In this document: positions 32,591 through 42,013 of the stretch, in pieces | Numbering within the stretch: the stretch's first letter is position 1 | How the letters are laid out: every line of letters begins with the position of its first letter | Origin: Terrilactibacillus laevilacticus | GTDB lineage: Bacteria; Bacillota; Bacilli; Bacillales; Sporolactobacillaceae | Length of the DNA stretch: 64,000 bases | Assembly (NCBI RefSeq): GCF_006517395.1 | Contig: NZ_VDCY01000003.1 | Location: forward strand, 186,001-250,000 | Direction: 5' to 3' | Program-made: the position numbers and the translations under genes | Notes under the pieces: generated by a model | Told to the model about the DNA's origin: nothing | What the model saw: only the letters and a program-made list of their open reading frames with translations | Database searches by the model: none

Positions 32591-34297
32591 TTTAATAAAG
32601 TCTTCAAATTCTGCTCTTGTCATCGTATTTAATATAGAGGATGATTTGATCAACCCTTTATTGGCTGTTGCAACACCTATAGACATATCATCTAACATTT
32701 TTATGGAATGAGCGTCGGTGTTGATCGCGACTTTAACACCCATTTCTTCAGCTTTTCGAATCCAAGTTGATGATAAATCTAATCGGTTCGGATTGCTATT
32801 AAGTTCGAGTGCCGTTCCAGTACTTTTAGAAAGGAGCATTAACTCTTCAATATTAACAGGATAACCGGCACGTCTGCCAATAATGCGTCCTGTTGGATGC
32901 GCAATTAAACGAACAAATGGATTCATCGCTGCTTGCTTTAAACGATGCATAATTTTCTCTTCGCTTTGGTTAAATGAAGAATGGATAGCCGCAATGACAA
33001 AGTCCAAAGATTTTAATGTTTCGTTATCATAATCTAAAGAACCATCGGGTAAAATATCCATTTCTACCCCTGCAAATATTTTAAACCCTTTAGAAATAAA
33101 GTGTGCATTTAAGCGGTCAATCTCCAGTCGCTGCCTTTTTAAACGCTCCCTAGATAGTCCATTCGCTACTCGAAGTGATTGGGAATGATCCGTAATACAA
33201 ATATACTCATATCCCTTTTTTTGTGCTGCCGTAGCCATTTCTTCAATGGTAAAGGCCCCATCGCTATACGTCGTATGCATGTGTAAGTCTGCCCGAATGT
33301 CGTTTAATTTTAGGGGTTTAAATTCTTGATCTACGAAGTCAAACTCACCTTTTCCCAGACGCATCGCTGGCGGAATATACGGAAGATCAAAATGCTCGAA
33401 GAAAGTTTCTTCTGTATCGAATGTTAATCGTTTTCCCGTTACTTCTTGTTCGACATGATATTCACTAATCTTTTCATTTCTTTTCTTGGCAAGTTGCCGC
33501 ATTCTAACGTTATGTTCTTTTGATCCGGTAAAATGATGCAAAGTCGTGATAAAAGACTCTGGCGTTACAAAACGAAAATCAACGGATACATGATAATCGT
33601 CTGTTAATAAGACCGTCATCTTTGTCTCTCCCCGGCCAACAACTTCATGCGTTGCCACTTTTTCTAAAATCTCTTGACTAACCGCTTTGGAATCATGGGT
33701 GGCAATAACAAAATCCAGATCTTTCACCATCTCCTCACACCGTCTAAGACTTCCTGCTCTAGCTACTCGGAGGATGGATGGAATCGTTGTTAATATCCTT
33801 TCTATTGATTCAGATAAAGACAGCATGTAGGCAAGAGGTAATCTTTCAGGCTTTACTCGCTGCTCTTCGATGGCCTTAATTAATTTCTCTTCTGTTTTCT
33901 TACCAAAGCCCGGTAGTTTTTGTACCTGTTCAGATTGACAAGCTTTATATAATGATTCTAGATCGACCACGTTAAGTTCCTGGTACAGTTTCGCTATCTT
34001 CTTTCCGCCAACGCCTGGCAGTTTCAACAGTTGAAGGAGACTAGAGGGAATGGACGATTGTAATTCTCTAAGTAATGATGATTCACCTGTCTTCTGAAGT
34101 TCTAAAATTACTTGAGCTGTACCTTTACCGATGCCTGCGATCTTTGTCACATCATCAATTAATGCCATAGATCGATCATCATTTTCTAGGGCTTGTGCTG
34201 CTTTTCGATAAGCAGCTATTTTGAAGGAGTTTTCCCCCTTAATTTCTAAATAAGTCGCAATTAATTCTAAATGTTGGATTATGGCTTTTTTATGCAA
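32576..34297 (-). CDS. polX: Family X DNA polymerase/3'-5' exonuclease PolX
   Basis: A 573-residue bifunctional repair enzyme: N-terminal HhH and pol-beta-like domain (residues ~1-310; GSLRRCEEMVKDLDFVI holds catalytic Asp residues) and C-terminal PHP 3'-5' exonuclease domain (from ~335; ADLHMHTTYSDGAFTIEEM, CITDHSQSL, AGVEMDILPDG, INTDAHS). The TTG at 34297 has AAAGG eight bases upstream; the ATG at 34306 overlaps that site. The final KSSKR and TGA are read from the tip of the MITE-like element at 32306-32590, so the C-terminus is probably not ancestral; both domains remain complete. Confidence 0.92.
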   Translation of the reverse strand: MHKKAIIQHLELIATYLEIKGENSFKIAAYRKAAQALENDDRSMALIDDVTKIAGIGKGTAQVILELQKTGESSLLRELQSSIPSSLLQLLKLPGVGGKKIAKLYQELNVVDLESLYKACQSEQVQKLPGFGKKTEEKLIKAIEEQRVKPERLPLAYMLSLSESIERILTTIPSILRVARAGSLRRCEEMVKDLDFVIATHDSKAVSQEILEKVATHEVVGRGETKMTVLLTDDYHVSVDFRFVTPESFITTLHHFTGSKEHNVRMRQLAKKRNEKISEYHVEQEVTGKRLTFDTEETFFEHFDLPYIPPAMRLGKGEFDFVDQEFKPLKLNDIRADLHMHTTYSDGAFTIEEMATAAQKKGYEYICITDHSQSLRVANGLSRERLKRQRLEIDRLNAHFISKGFKIFAGVEMDILPDGSLDYDNETLKSLDFVIAAIHSSFNQSEEKIMHRLKQAAMNPFVRLIAHPTGRIIGRRAGYPVNIEELMLLSKSTGTALELNSNPNRLDLSSTWIRKAEEMGVKVAINTDAHSIKMLDDMSIGVATANKGLIKSSSILNTMTRAEFEDFIKSSKR

Positions 34298-34379
34298 AGA
34301 CGTCATCCTTTCTATTTAGGTGGAGCTTGTACATATTTTAACATGACTTTTCTTCAAACTCTTCTTTAACGGTATCATA

Positions 34380-34412
34380 CAAAAAGCCTCTCTACCTTAA
34401 GAGAAGCTTTTT
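34380..34412 (-). terminator. Terminator between cvpA and polX
   Basis: AAAAGCTTCTCT pairs with AGAGAGGCTTTTT (minus strand) around TAAGGT. It suggests polX-mutS2-yshE has its own promoter. Confidence 0.75.
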
Positions 34413-34451
34413 ATTTCGCGTCTATTTACACGAAACGAAGACTCATTTAAA

Positions 34452-34991
34452 TTATTTGATATAAGCAAGCCACATGGCTTTTAGTTTATCAGACATGACT
34501 GGCGTGTGTTCAATCATGGCCTCAGCGATGGAAGAATGACTAATGATTGAATCTAATCCCCAAAACGGTGTTAATGCACCGATGTAGAGCAAAATAAAGA
34601 CAATTAAGTAGATCTCTACAAATCCTAAAACGCCACCCAAAAGTCGGTTCACTGTGTGAATGATTGGTAAATGAGCTAGAAAATCCAACATGGATCCAAT
34701 TATTTGCATCACAATTTTCACCGCGATAAAAATGATGACAAAGGCAATAGCGCGATAATAAGCGGTTTCTAAATTCATATTACCGAATATCTCAAACATA
34801 GATTGATGCTCTATAGCTGATGGATAAGGAATCCAAAATTTTAGTTTTGGGGCAAGATCTCCATAATAGATGAAGGCAATAACGTAAGCTAAGATAAAAC
34901 CAGTCAAATGAACCAGTTGTAAAATAAGGCCTCTTCTCAAACCGATAAAGAAACCTGCTATTAACAGTAAAACAATAATTAAACTTAACAT
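34452..34991 (-). CDS. cvpA: CvpA-family membrane protein
   Basis: A 179-residue inner-membrane protein (B. subtilis YshB) with four helices: LIIVLLLIAGFFIGLRRGL, LTGFILAYVIAFIYYG, AIAFVIIFIAVKIVMQIIG and FVEIYLIVFILLYIGALTP. Family members include the colicin V production protein; the Bacillus role is unknown. GGGTACGTTATCATT precedes the ATG. In B. subtilis zapA and rnhC lie between this gene and pheT; here the 35040-35240 interval carries neither. Confidence 0.85.
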   Translation of the reverse strand: MLSLIIVLLLIAGFFIGLRRGLILQLVHLTGFILAYVIAFIYYGDLAPKLKFWIPYPSAIEHQSMFEIFGNMNLETAYYRAIAFVIIFIAVKIVMQIIGSMLDFLAHLPIIHTVNRLLGGVLGFVEIYLIVFILLYIGALTPFWGLDSIISHSSIAEAMIEHTPVMSDKLKAMWLAYIK

Positions 34992-35243
34992 AATGATAAC
35001 GTACCCTCATCTTTCCTTTAAAATGGGTGTTTAACACCTCAAAAATAACCTATTATAATTCTATATCCATATTATCATATCAAAAAGTGCTATTCATGAA
35101 AAATAGAAAAAGAGAGTCTCTTTAAATTTTTAATGGAAAGTCCCACTTACCAATATAAATAAAATATTCGTACGACTAAAGAATCTTTGTTACCATTGGA
35201 AGACCATATTTTGAATTTACAAAATCCGCCTTATTATAACTAA

Positions 35244-35284
35244 AAAAATGCAGAGTAGAAGTCACGCACTACCCTGCATTTTTC
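35244..35284 (-). terminator. pheST terminator
   Basis: AAAATGCAGGGTAG pairs with CTACTCTGCATTTT around TGCGTGACTT on the minus strand, followed by a T-run. Confidence 0.88.
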
Positions 35285-35315
35285 CTATTGATCATAAGTT
35301 ACAAAAACCTAAAAC

Positions 35316-37745
35316 TTACGAGCGTAATACAGCATCAAATTTTTCTTTAACAGAAGTTAATACACGATCGTGTGCACGGCTAACTTCTTCATCAGTGAGT
35401 GTTCGTTCTGGATCTAAATAGGTAATAGAAAAGGCAATGGATTTCTTACCTTCTTCAACGTGCTCTCCTTCATAGACGTCAAAGATCATCACATCTGATA
35501 AAAGTTTTCCTCCAGCTTCTTGTATCGATTGTTTAATATCATCAGCAAAAATAGCTTGATCAACCACGAGGGCAATATCACGTGTAATCGACGGAAAACG
35601 TGGAAGACTATGATACGTAATTTCGGGTTGAGCTTGTTCCCGTAAATGAGCAAGATTAATTTCAAACACATACGTTTCATTCAGATCGTGATCATTTTGT
35701 ACGTTAGGATGTAATTGACCAATATAGCCAATACATTCATCCTTTAAGTGAATTGCCGCTGTTCTACCCGGATGAAGATCCGAACGTTTAGCAGGTCGAT
35801 AACTGATGATATTTGAAACACCCATTAAATCAAATAGCCCTTCTAGTACACCTTTTACATAGAAAAAGTCTACCGCCATAGGAGCACTATTCCAAGATTT
35901 ATCGTGAACGTGACCTGTAATGAGTCCACTAATATGTTCAGCTTCATTTGGCAATTGGTCTTTGCTTTCTTGAGCTTTAAACACTTTACCTATTTCATAA
36001 ATGGCGACATTTGGCATTTGCCGATTGATGTGATACTCAGCAACATCAATTAACCCTGGAACGATACTCATTCGGAGAGTTTCGTGCTCCTCACTCATTG
36101 GCATTTTCAATTTCACAACATCTTTAAGTGTAGATTCATCAATGGTTAATTGTGTCGCTTTTTCATTTGTTGTTAAAGAATAAGTGACGGTTTCATATAA
36201 ACCTTTACCTTCAAAATAACGTCGTAATTTACGTCTAAGCTTCTGATAGGGCGTTAATTCAGCTTTGCTTGTTGTTCCTTCTGGCAAAGTTGCAGGCAAG
36301 TGATCATAACCATAAATACGACCAACCTCTTCTACAAGATCTTCGGGGATCGATACATCCGGTCGTCTAGTAGGAACGAGAACATGCATCCACTCATTTT
36401 CAATCTTCACATCAAAGCCAAGTCTAATGAGAATATCACGAATTTCTTCTGAAGTAAGCGTTGTTCCCAACTTATCATTAATGACTTGCCAAGGCATATT
36501 GATGGTTTCTGGTTCAATCACTCTTTCTCCACTTTCCGCAAAGCCGCTTAAGACTTTTCCACCCGCAATCTCAGAAATAAGACTTGCCGCACGGTTTGAT
36601 GCTGCAGTGACTCGATTATAGTCAAGTCCCTTTTCATAACGACTGCTTGCATCTGTACGTAAGTTGAGACGAGAGGCTGTGCGCCTGATCGAACGTGCGT
36701 CAAAAAGTGCTGATTCTAGAAGAATCGTCTTTGTATTTGACGTGACTTCGGTATCAAAGCCTCCCATGACTCCAGCAATAGCGACCGCTTTTTGTCCATT
36801 TGTTATCACTATATCAGAAGATAAAAGGGTACGTTCTGTGCCATCAAGTGTCGTTATTCTTTCTTTATCATTAGCCAATCTCACTTCAACTTGATCACTG
36901 TTAAACGTATCAAAATCAAACGTATGAAGCGGTTGACCATACTCTATCATGACATAATTCGATATATCAACAATATTATTGATCGGTCTAATGCCTGCTG
37001 CTATAAGTCTATTTTGCATCCAAGCAGGGGACGGAGCGATCGTAATGTCTGTCATAATCCTTGCGCCATAATATGGTACGACTTCCTCTGCTCCGCTCGT
37101 GATTTTAACGTCTAGTTTGGATAAAACGGAAGCTGCCTCTTCCTGTAAATCAACATTCGGATACTTGACTTCTCGATCAAGGATCGCCGCAACTTCATGG
37201 GCCACTCCAATCATATTTAAACAATGGGCACTATTTGGGAGAATATCAAGTTCAAGGATGTAATCATTTAGATTAAGATACGGAAGGGCATCTTCACCTA
37301 CGACCACCTCATCTTTGAATACATAGATGCCCTCTGCAAATTCCTTTGGAACAAATTTTGGATCTACCCCGAGCTCACTTAGTGAACAAATCATGCCGCT
37401 CGATACTTCGCCTCTAAGTTTAGCACGTTTAATCTTAACGCCTCCAGGAAGTCTTGCACCTACTTTAGCAACCGGAACATATTGCCCAGCATCAACATTT
37501 GGAGCTCCGCAGACAATCTGAACGACTTCATCACCTAAATTAACTTGACATAGATTTAACTTATCAGCCTCAGGATGTGGTTTTCTTGATTCAACATATC
37601 CGACAACCACTTTTGTGATCCCTTCGCCAACAAAATTTAGATGTTCAACTTCAATACCCGCATTCGTAATTTTATTTTCGAGATCTTCCGGCGTCACTCC
37701 AGTTAGATCTACATATTCTTTTAACCAATTATACGATACTAACAT
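35316..37745 (-). CDS. pheT: Phenylalanyl-tRNA synthetase beta subunit
   Basis: An 809-residue subunit of the (alpha-beta)2 synthetase. Domains: N-terminal EMAP-like tRNA-binding domain (about 40-150; VGYVESRKPHPEADKLNLC), B3/B4 editing region (about 200-400; RTDASSRYEKGLD), B5 DNA-binding-like domain (about 405-475), catalytic-like core, and C-terminal FDX-ACB anticodon-binding domain (SLPRFPSITRDIALVVD onward). AAGGAGTGAATAATAGAG precedes the ATG. It follows pheS by 16 bases; both are under the Phe T-box. Confidence 0.97.
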   Translation of the reverse strand: MLVSYNWLKEYVDLTGVTPEDLENKITNAGIEVEHLNFVGEGITKVVVGYVESRKPHPEADKLNLCQVNLGDEVVQIVCGAPNVDAGQYVPVAKVGARLPGGVKIKRAKLRGEVSSGMICSLSELGVDPKFVPKEFAEGIYVFKDEVVVGEDALPYLNLNDYILELDILPNSAHCLNMIGVAHEVAAILDREVKYPNVDLQEEAASVLSKLDVKITSGAEEVVPYYGARIMTDITIAPSPAWMQNRLIAAGIRPINNIVDISNYVMIEYGQPLHTFDFDTFNSDQVEVRLANDKERITTLDGTERTLLSSDIVITNGQKAVAIAGVMGGFDTEVTSNTKTILLESALFDARSIRRTASRLNLRTDASSRYEKGLDYNRVTAASNRAASLISEIAGGKVLSGFAESGERVIEPETINMPWQVINDKLGTTLTSEEIRDILIRLGFDVKIENEWMHVLVPTRRPDVSIPEDLVEEVGRIYGYDHLPATLPEGTTSKAELTPYQKLRRKLRRYFEGKGLYETVTYSLTTNEKATQLTIDESTLKDVVKLKMPMSEEHETLRMSIVPGLIDVAEYHINRQMPNVAIYEIGKVFKAQESKDQLPNEAEHISGLITGHVHDKSWNSAPMAVDFFYVKGVLEGLFDLMGVSNIISYRPAKRSDLHPGRTAAIHLKDECIGYIGQLHPNVQNDHDLNETYVFEINLAHLREQAQPEITYHSLPRFPSITRDIALVVDQAIFADDIKQSIQEAGGKLLSDVMIFDVYEGEHVEEGKKSIAFSITYLDPERTLTDEEVSRAHDRVLTSVKEKFDAVLRS

Positions 37746-37761
37746 CTCTATTATTCACTCC

Positions 37762-38796
37762 TTATGCTCGCTTGAATTGTTCTAAGAACCTAACATCATC
37801 CGTATAGAAATGGCGAATATCATCAATTCCATATTTCAACATGGCGATACGCTCAGGTCCCATTCCAAAAGCAAATCCTGAATAAACAGTTGAATCAAAT
37901 CCAGCCATTTCTAGAACGTTTGGATGAACCATTCCAGAACCTAATATTTCAATCCATCCAGTGTGCTTACATACTGAGCATCCATGTCCTCCACATTTAA
38001 AACATGAAATATCCATCTCTACCGATGGTTCTGTGAATGGGAAGAAACTTGGTCTTAGTCTGATATCACGATCTTCACCAAACATTTTTTTCGCAAAAAC
38101 AGTCAATATTCCTTTCAAGTCACTTAGGCGTACCTTTTTATCAACATATAATCCTTCAATTTGCATAAATTGATGTGAATGCGTTGCATCATCTGTGTCT
38201 CGTCGATATACTTTCCCTGGACAAATAATTTTAACAGGACCTTCCCCTTGATGTTTTTTCATCGTTCTTACTTGAACAGGGGATGTATGTGTACGCATAA
38301 GAATTTCATTCGTAATGTAGAAAGAATCCTGCATATCACGTGCGGGATGATCCTTTGGTAAATTAAGAGCTTCAAAGTTGTAATAATCTTGTTCGACTTC
38401 AGGTCCTTCAGCTATTGAGAAACCTAGGCCGATGAAAAGGTCTTCGATTTCTTCAATAATACTTGTTAATGGATGCGCATTCCCAGTCTTAATCGATTTT
38501 CCTGGTAAAGTAACATCGATCGTCTCAGATTCAAGTTGAGCTTGGATGAGTTCTTCTTGAAGTTTTGTTTGTTTCTGTTCAATGACTAATTCAATGGCTT
38601 GTCTGATCTCATTAGCTAGTGCACCAATCACAGGACGTTCCTCTTTTGAAAGTTTACCCATCCCTCTAAGGACTTCTGTAATCGGACCTTTTTTTCCAAG
38701 ATATTTGACTTTTACATCTTGTAAACCCTTTTTGTCACTTGTATTTTCAATAAGGGCAAATGCCTCTTCTTTTAAGGCGAGCAGCTTCTCTTTCAT
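37762..38796 (-). CDS. pheS: Phenylalanyl-tRNA synthetase alpha subunit
   Basis: A 344-residue class II catalytic subunit. An N-terminal coiled coil (about 1-90) is followed by the core with motif 2 ([19 protein letters not shown]) and motif 3 ([13 protein letters not shown]); [14 protein letters not shown] is present. The ATG at 38796 is chosen because AAAGGAGGAAAATAGC precedes it and the length equals the B. subtilis protein. Confidence 0.97.
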   Translation of the reverse strand: MKEKLLALKEEAFALIENTSDKKGLQDVKVKYLGKKGPITEVLRGMGKLSKEERPVIGALANEIRQAIELVIEQKQTKLQEELIQAQLESETIDVTLPGKSIKTGNAHPLTSIIEEIEDLFIGLGFSIAEGPEVEQDYYNFEALNLPKDHPARDMQDSFYITNEILMRTHTSPVQVRTMKKHQGEGPVKIICPGKVYRRDTDDATHSHQFMQIEGLYVDKKVRLSDLKGILTVFAKKMFGEDRDIRLRPSFFPFTEPSVEMDISCFKCGGHGCSVCKHTGWIEILGSGMVHPNVLEMAGFDSTVYSGFAFGMGPERIAMLKYGIDDIRHFYTDDVRFLEQFKRA

Positions 38797-38842
38797 GCTA
38801 TTTTCCTCCTTTGAACTTACCTTCAAATTAACCGTTTTTTAA

Positions 38843-39110
38843 ATAAAAAATGCTCCATCCCCAAAAAGGGACGAAGCATCACGCGGTACCACCCTCGTTA
38901 GCAATTAAATTCTCAATTGCTCACTTAATATCATAACGGTTTTCACCGGTTCATCCTTAATCAAATTGATGTTCAGATGACAGCTCCAGAGTGAATTCCT
39001 AAAGGCCAATACATAAATACGCTCCCAGTCAAATTGACGTATTCTCCCTAAATGCTGTACCAATAGTACTACTTTCTTTCATCGCGATCACATTATTCCA
39101 TTTTTTGTTG
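38843..39110 (-). promoter_or_regulatory. T-box riboswitch (Phe) for pheST
   Basis: On the minus strand a stem I region (GATGAAAGAAAGTAGTACTA, GGGAGAATACG, GACTGGGAGCG) ends with GGAATTCACTCTGG, where TTC at 38993-38995 sits in the specifier position and matches Phe. The T-box AGGGTGGTACCGCG occurs at 38884-38897, followed by the terminator GATGCTTCGTCCC...GGGATGGAGCATTTTTT. Uncharged tRNA-Phe is expected to stabilise the antiterminator and switch on pheST. Confidence 0.95.
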
Positions 39111-39155
39111 TTTCATCATACATGAATCAGTCATGATCATTTGTTTATGCTTATA

Positions 39156-39272
39156 GACTGCGCCGCTCTTATCCTTCCGACGCCCAGGACGGGCTAGTAC
39201 TGGCGTTTCTTGCAGGATGCCAGCGTACTTAGCCAGTAACCCTTTTCATTTGTCACCTTTTTGAACGCGCAC
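39156..39272 (-). mobile_element. MITE-like element, copy I (117 bp, internally deleted, TSD TTATA)
   Basis: TTATA flanks at 39151-39155 and 39273-39277. The right tip (CACCTTTTTGAACGCGCAC) and long module are present, but the left tip is reduced to GA. It is a deletion remnant of a long-form copy, located between the pheS T-box promoter region and rlmB. Confidence 0.85.
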
Positions 39273-39293
39273 TTATAGTATATCAAATTCCAT

Positions 39294-40061
39294 TCACTTC
39301 GCAAGCCCCTTCATACGAAACCAATATAGAATAATACCCGTCGCAACAGCGACATTCAATGATTCAGCCTGACCAAACATCGGTATTTTCACTTTGAAAT
39401 CGGCTTGTTGTTGGATATCATCCGTAACACCATTTCCTTCATTCCCAACTATCACGGCAAAGGATGATTCCATCGTCGCTTGGGCCTGTAAATTCACACC
39501 ATCTAATGATGTTGCGTAAACAGGCACTTTTAATTCTTGCAGATGATTGATGGTTTGAACTAAATCATTTGAAATAACGGGCAAGTGAAAGTGTGAACCC
39601 TGCGCCGATCTTAATGTTTTATCGTTAAATTGATCTACGGTTCCTTTACCAAGAATCACCGCATCTAGACCACAGGCATCAGCTGTTCGAATCATGGTAC
39701 CTAAATTTCCCGGATCTTGTACACGATCTACTAAGAGATATCTGCCCTTTTTTAAATCAACTTTTTCATTGAACATTTTACAAACAGCGATGACACCTTG
39801 AGAAGTCTCTGTTTGTGCGATTTGATCAAACAGTTCATGAGTTAAACGGTATTCATCAATACCTAGACTCTTCCACTCCTCAGATTTTCCATAGGAAACA
39901 TCATAAATAATAGCTTCAATTTCATGTGATGATTGAAGGGCTTCTTGAACAAGATGAGGGCCTTCTATAAGGTATTTGTGAGCCTTATCCCTACCTTTAC
40001 GTTTATGTAACTTTTTCCATTCTTTATATGTTTGGTTTTGCATTGACTCTATTTTTTTCAA
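39294..40061 (-). CDS. SpoU/TrmH-family RNA 2'-O-methyltransferase (YsgA-like)
   Basis: A 255-residue SPOUT methyltransferase. The N-terminal substrate-binding domain (KAHKYLIEGPHLVQEALQ) is followed by the knotted SAM domain: LVDRVQDPGNLGTMIRTADA (motif 1), VIVGNEGNGVTDDIQ (motif 2) and FGQAESLNVAVATGIILYWF (motif 3). It methylates a 23S rRNA or tRNA ribose with SAM; the exact site is unproven. The TTG start at 40061 has AAAAGGAGACGAAGTT upstream. Conserved position between pheS and sspI. Confidence 0.9.
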   Translation of the reverse strand: MKKIESMQNQTYKEWKKLHKRKGRDKAHKYLIEGPHLVQEALQSSHEIEAIIYDVSYGKSEEWKSLGIDEYRLTHELFDQIAQTETSQGVIAVCKMFNEKVDLKKGRYLLVDRVQDPGNLGTMIRTADACGLDAVILGKGTVDQFNDKTLRSAQGSHFHLPVISNDLVQTINHLQELKVPVYATSLDGVNLQAQATMESSFAVIVGNEGNGVTDDIQQQADFKVKIPMFGQAESLNVAVATGIILYWFRMKGLAK

Positions 40062-40187
40062 AACTTCGTCTCCTTTTTATGGCAACATCTCTTTTCAAAA
40101 AGCTTACATAATTTTCATCAGATTATCAATACTAGTACTGAAAAGGTGAACTATGATTAATTATTTACGTTTAAAGGAGCGATCAAG

Positions 40188-40391
40188 TTGGATTTAGATA
40201 TTCGGAAAGCCGTTAAGTTCAATATCAAAAATAATGATGACAACCAACTCAAAAGTACAATTGTTGATGCGATTCAAGATGGTCAGGAAAAAATGCTACC
40301 CGGTCTTGGTGTATTATTTGAAATCATATGGAATGAATCTGATGAATCACTAAAAGAACAAATGGTGGATAATCTAGCCAAGGGAGTATGA
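40188..40391 (+). CDS. sspI: Small acid-soluble spore protein I
   Basis: A 67-residue minor SASP (H/I type family) found in the spore core. Diagnostic: [52 protein letters not shown]. The start is a TTG at 40188, with TTAAAGGAGCGATCAAG upstream. CAATACTA at 40127-40134 resembles a sigma-G -10 element, consistent with forespore expression. Divergent from the rlmB-like gene, as in B. subtilis. Confidence 0.93.
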   Translation: MDLDIRKAVKFNIKNNDDNQLKSTIVDAIQDGQEKMLPGLGVLFEIIWNESDESLKEQMVDNLAKGV

Positions 40392-40468
40392 GCTTGCCTA
40401 CCTTTGAGGTCCAGCTATTATAGCAGGGCTTCTTTTTTTAATTGTTCATTTTAATCCAATATAGCAAA

Positions 40469-40504
40469 AAACGAGGTCACCAAATAAAAAAGGCAACCCC
40501 GTTA
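40469..40504 (-). terminator. Terminator of infC-rpmI-rplT
   Basis: On the minus strand AACGGGGT pairs with ACCTCGTT around a ~18-nt loop, then TTTTGC. Confidence 0.7.
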
Positions 40505-40522
40505 TTGTAAAAAATCATATTG

Positions 40523-40879
40523 TTATTTAACAGCTTCTTTAGCTTTTGTAGCAAGTGCTGCGAATGCTTTTTCATCAGTCACAGCAAGATCAGCTAACAT
40601 TTTACGGTTAACATCAATTCCAGCTACTTTTAATCCGTGGATTAAACGGCTATATGAAAGACCGTTAATGCGTGCTGCTGCATTAATACGTGCAATCCAT
40701 AATTTACGGAAATCACGTTTTTTCTGACGACGATCTCTGTAAGCATATTGTAATGATTTGAAGACTTGTTGTTGTGCAACTTTGAATAATTTATGTTTTG
40801 CACCAAAATAACCTTTTGCAAGTTTTAATACTTTTTTACGTCTGCGACGTGTTACATATCCGCCTTTTACTCTTGGCAT
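40523..40879 (-). CDS. rplT: 50S ribosomal protein L20
   Basis: A 118-residue basic rRNA-binding protein needed early in 50S assembly; in Bacillus it also represses its own operon by binding the infC leader. It has the helical Lys/Arg-rich N-terminus ([18 protein letters not shown]) and the conserved [20 protein letters not shown]. Third gene of infC-rpmI-rplT. Confidence 0.98.
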   Translation of the reverse strand: MPRVKGGYVTRRRRKKVLKLAKGYFGAKHKLFKVAQQQVFKSLQYAYRDRRQKKRDFRKLWIARINAAARINGLSYSRLIHGLKVAGIDVNRKMLADLAVTDEKAFAALATKAKEAVK

Positions 40880-40922
40880 GATCCTAACCTCCTAGATTAT
40901 CAATCCATTTATATATCCGTTC

Positions 40923-41111
40923 TTAGATGAGTTTACTAATACGTTTTTGATCTGCGCTAGATACGACAGCAGATTTACGAAGATTCCGTTTTTGTTTTTG
41001 AGATTTATGGCTCATCATGTGGCTTGTATAAGCATGATTACGTTTTAATTTTCCGCTGCCTGTTTTTTTGAAACGTTTAGCAGCACCTTTGTGAGTTTTC
41101 ATTTTAGGCAT
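40923..41111 (-). CDS. rpmI: 50S ribosomal protein L35
   Basis: A 62-residue basic protein, [20 protein letters not shown] and [14 protein letters not shown]. The ATG at 41111 follows AATAGGAGGACATTATTC; a longer frame upstream overlaps infC and is ignored. It lies between infC and rplT. Confidence 0.97.
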   Translation of the reverse strand: MPKMKTHKGAAKRFKKTGSGKLKRNHAYTSHMMSHKSQKQKRNLRKSAVVSSADQKRISKLI

Positions 41112-41136
41112 GAATAATGTCCTCCTATTGGCTTTT

Positions 41137-41652
41137 TTACTTTTCGACTTTAGGGGCAAGGACTAAGAACATGCTACGTCCTTCCATTTTCGGTTTCGCC
41201 TCAATGACACTAATTTCTTTACAATCTTCAGCTAAGCGTTCCAAAACCTTCTTGCCAAGTTCTGAGTGTGTAATCGCACGCCCTCTAAATCGGATTGAAG
41301 CTTTGACTTTATCGCCATTTTGGAGAAATTTCTTAGCATTACGAAGTTTTGTATTGAAATCATGTTCTTCAATGCTTGGGCTTAAACGAATTTCTTTGAT
41401 GTTAATAATTTTTTGATTTTTACGTGCTTCTTTTTCTTTCTTCTGTTGCTCATAACGATATTTTCCGTAATCCATAATACGGCAAACAGGGGGTTTAGCA
41501 TTGGGCGCTACCATCACTAAATCAAGATTGACATTTCTCGCCATGGATAACGCTTCTTGCTTGGATTTAATTCCAAGTTGTTCACCATTTTGATCAATTA
41601 AACGAACCTGACTTGCACGAATCCCCTCGTTAACAATCATATCTTTGCTAAT
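41137..41652 (-). CDS. infC: Translation initiation factor IF-3, ATT start codon
   Basis: A 171-residue factor that binds 30S and discriminates start codons. N-domain: [20 protein letters not shown]; linker and C-domain: [40 protein letters not shown]. An in-frame ATG at 41640 lacks a ribosome site. Four codons upstream, ATT-AGC-AAA-GAT follows GGAGGTGGCTCA at the right distance and restores the ISKD...NE N-terminus known from B. subtilis IF-3. The ATT at 41650-41652 is therefore the start, the classic non-AUG codon that lets IF-3 limit its own synthesis. Confidence 0.95.
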   Translation of the reverse strand: MSKDMIVNEGIRASQVRLIDQNGEQLGIKSKQEALSMARNVNLDLVMVAPNAKPPVCRIMDYGKYRYEQQKKEKEARKNQKIINIKEIRLSPSIEEHDFNTKLRNAKKFLQNGDKVKASIRFRGRAITHSELGKKVLERLAEDCKEISVIEAKPKMEGRSMFLVLAPKVEK

Positions 41653-41679
41653 ATTGAGCCACCTCCAAATATTTGCGCT

Positions 41680-41925
41680 AGCTAGCTATTTTGAAAAGAA
41701 TGAGCAAAATCCACACAAACAAAAAATGTGAGCGCACCTATGCACCCACATGTATATCTCAACATCACAAACCTGGCAACTGCTCATAAGGATGCTAAAA
41801 AGATTCAAGTAGATTCCTTTTAGTCATGCACTCTTAACGTCGATCAGGTGAGAAGCGGGTGCTTCTTCTTTTGCTCGATATCTTCTATTCACTTTTCCTA
41901 GTGTATCACGTTTTATTCGTACAAT
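41680..41925 (-). promoter_or_regulatory. L20-type ribosomal leader before infC
   Basis: The minus-strand leader contains GAAGCACCCGCTTCTCACCTG, followed by a terminator-like pairing ending in GCTCACATTTTTTGTTTG. This layout and the CCCGCTTCTCACCTG block match the L20 autoregulatory leader of Bacillus infC operons. L20 binding is expected to promote termination. Confidence 0.8.
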
Positions 41926-42013
41926 CAAGTATAAAATCGTTAGTGAATTTGCAACCTAAATTAGTTTATCAGAAAAGTACTTGTTAGGCAAGAAAATAAT
42001 TAAAAAAGACCTA

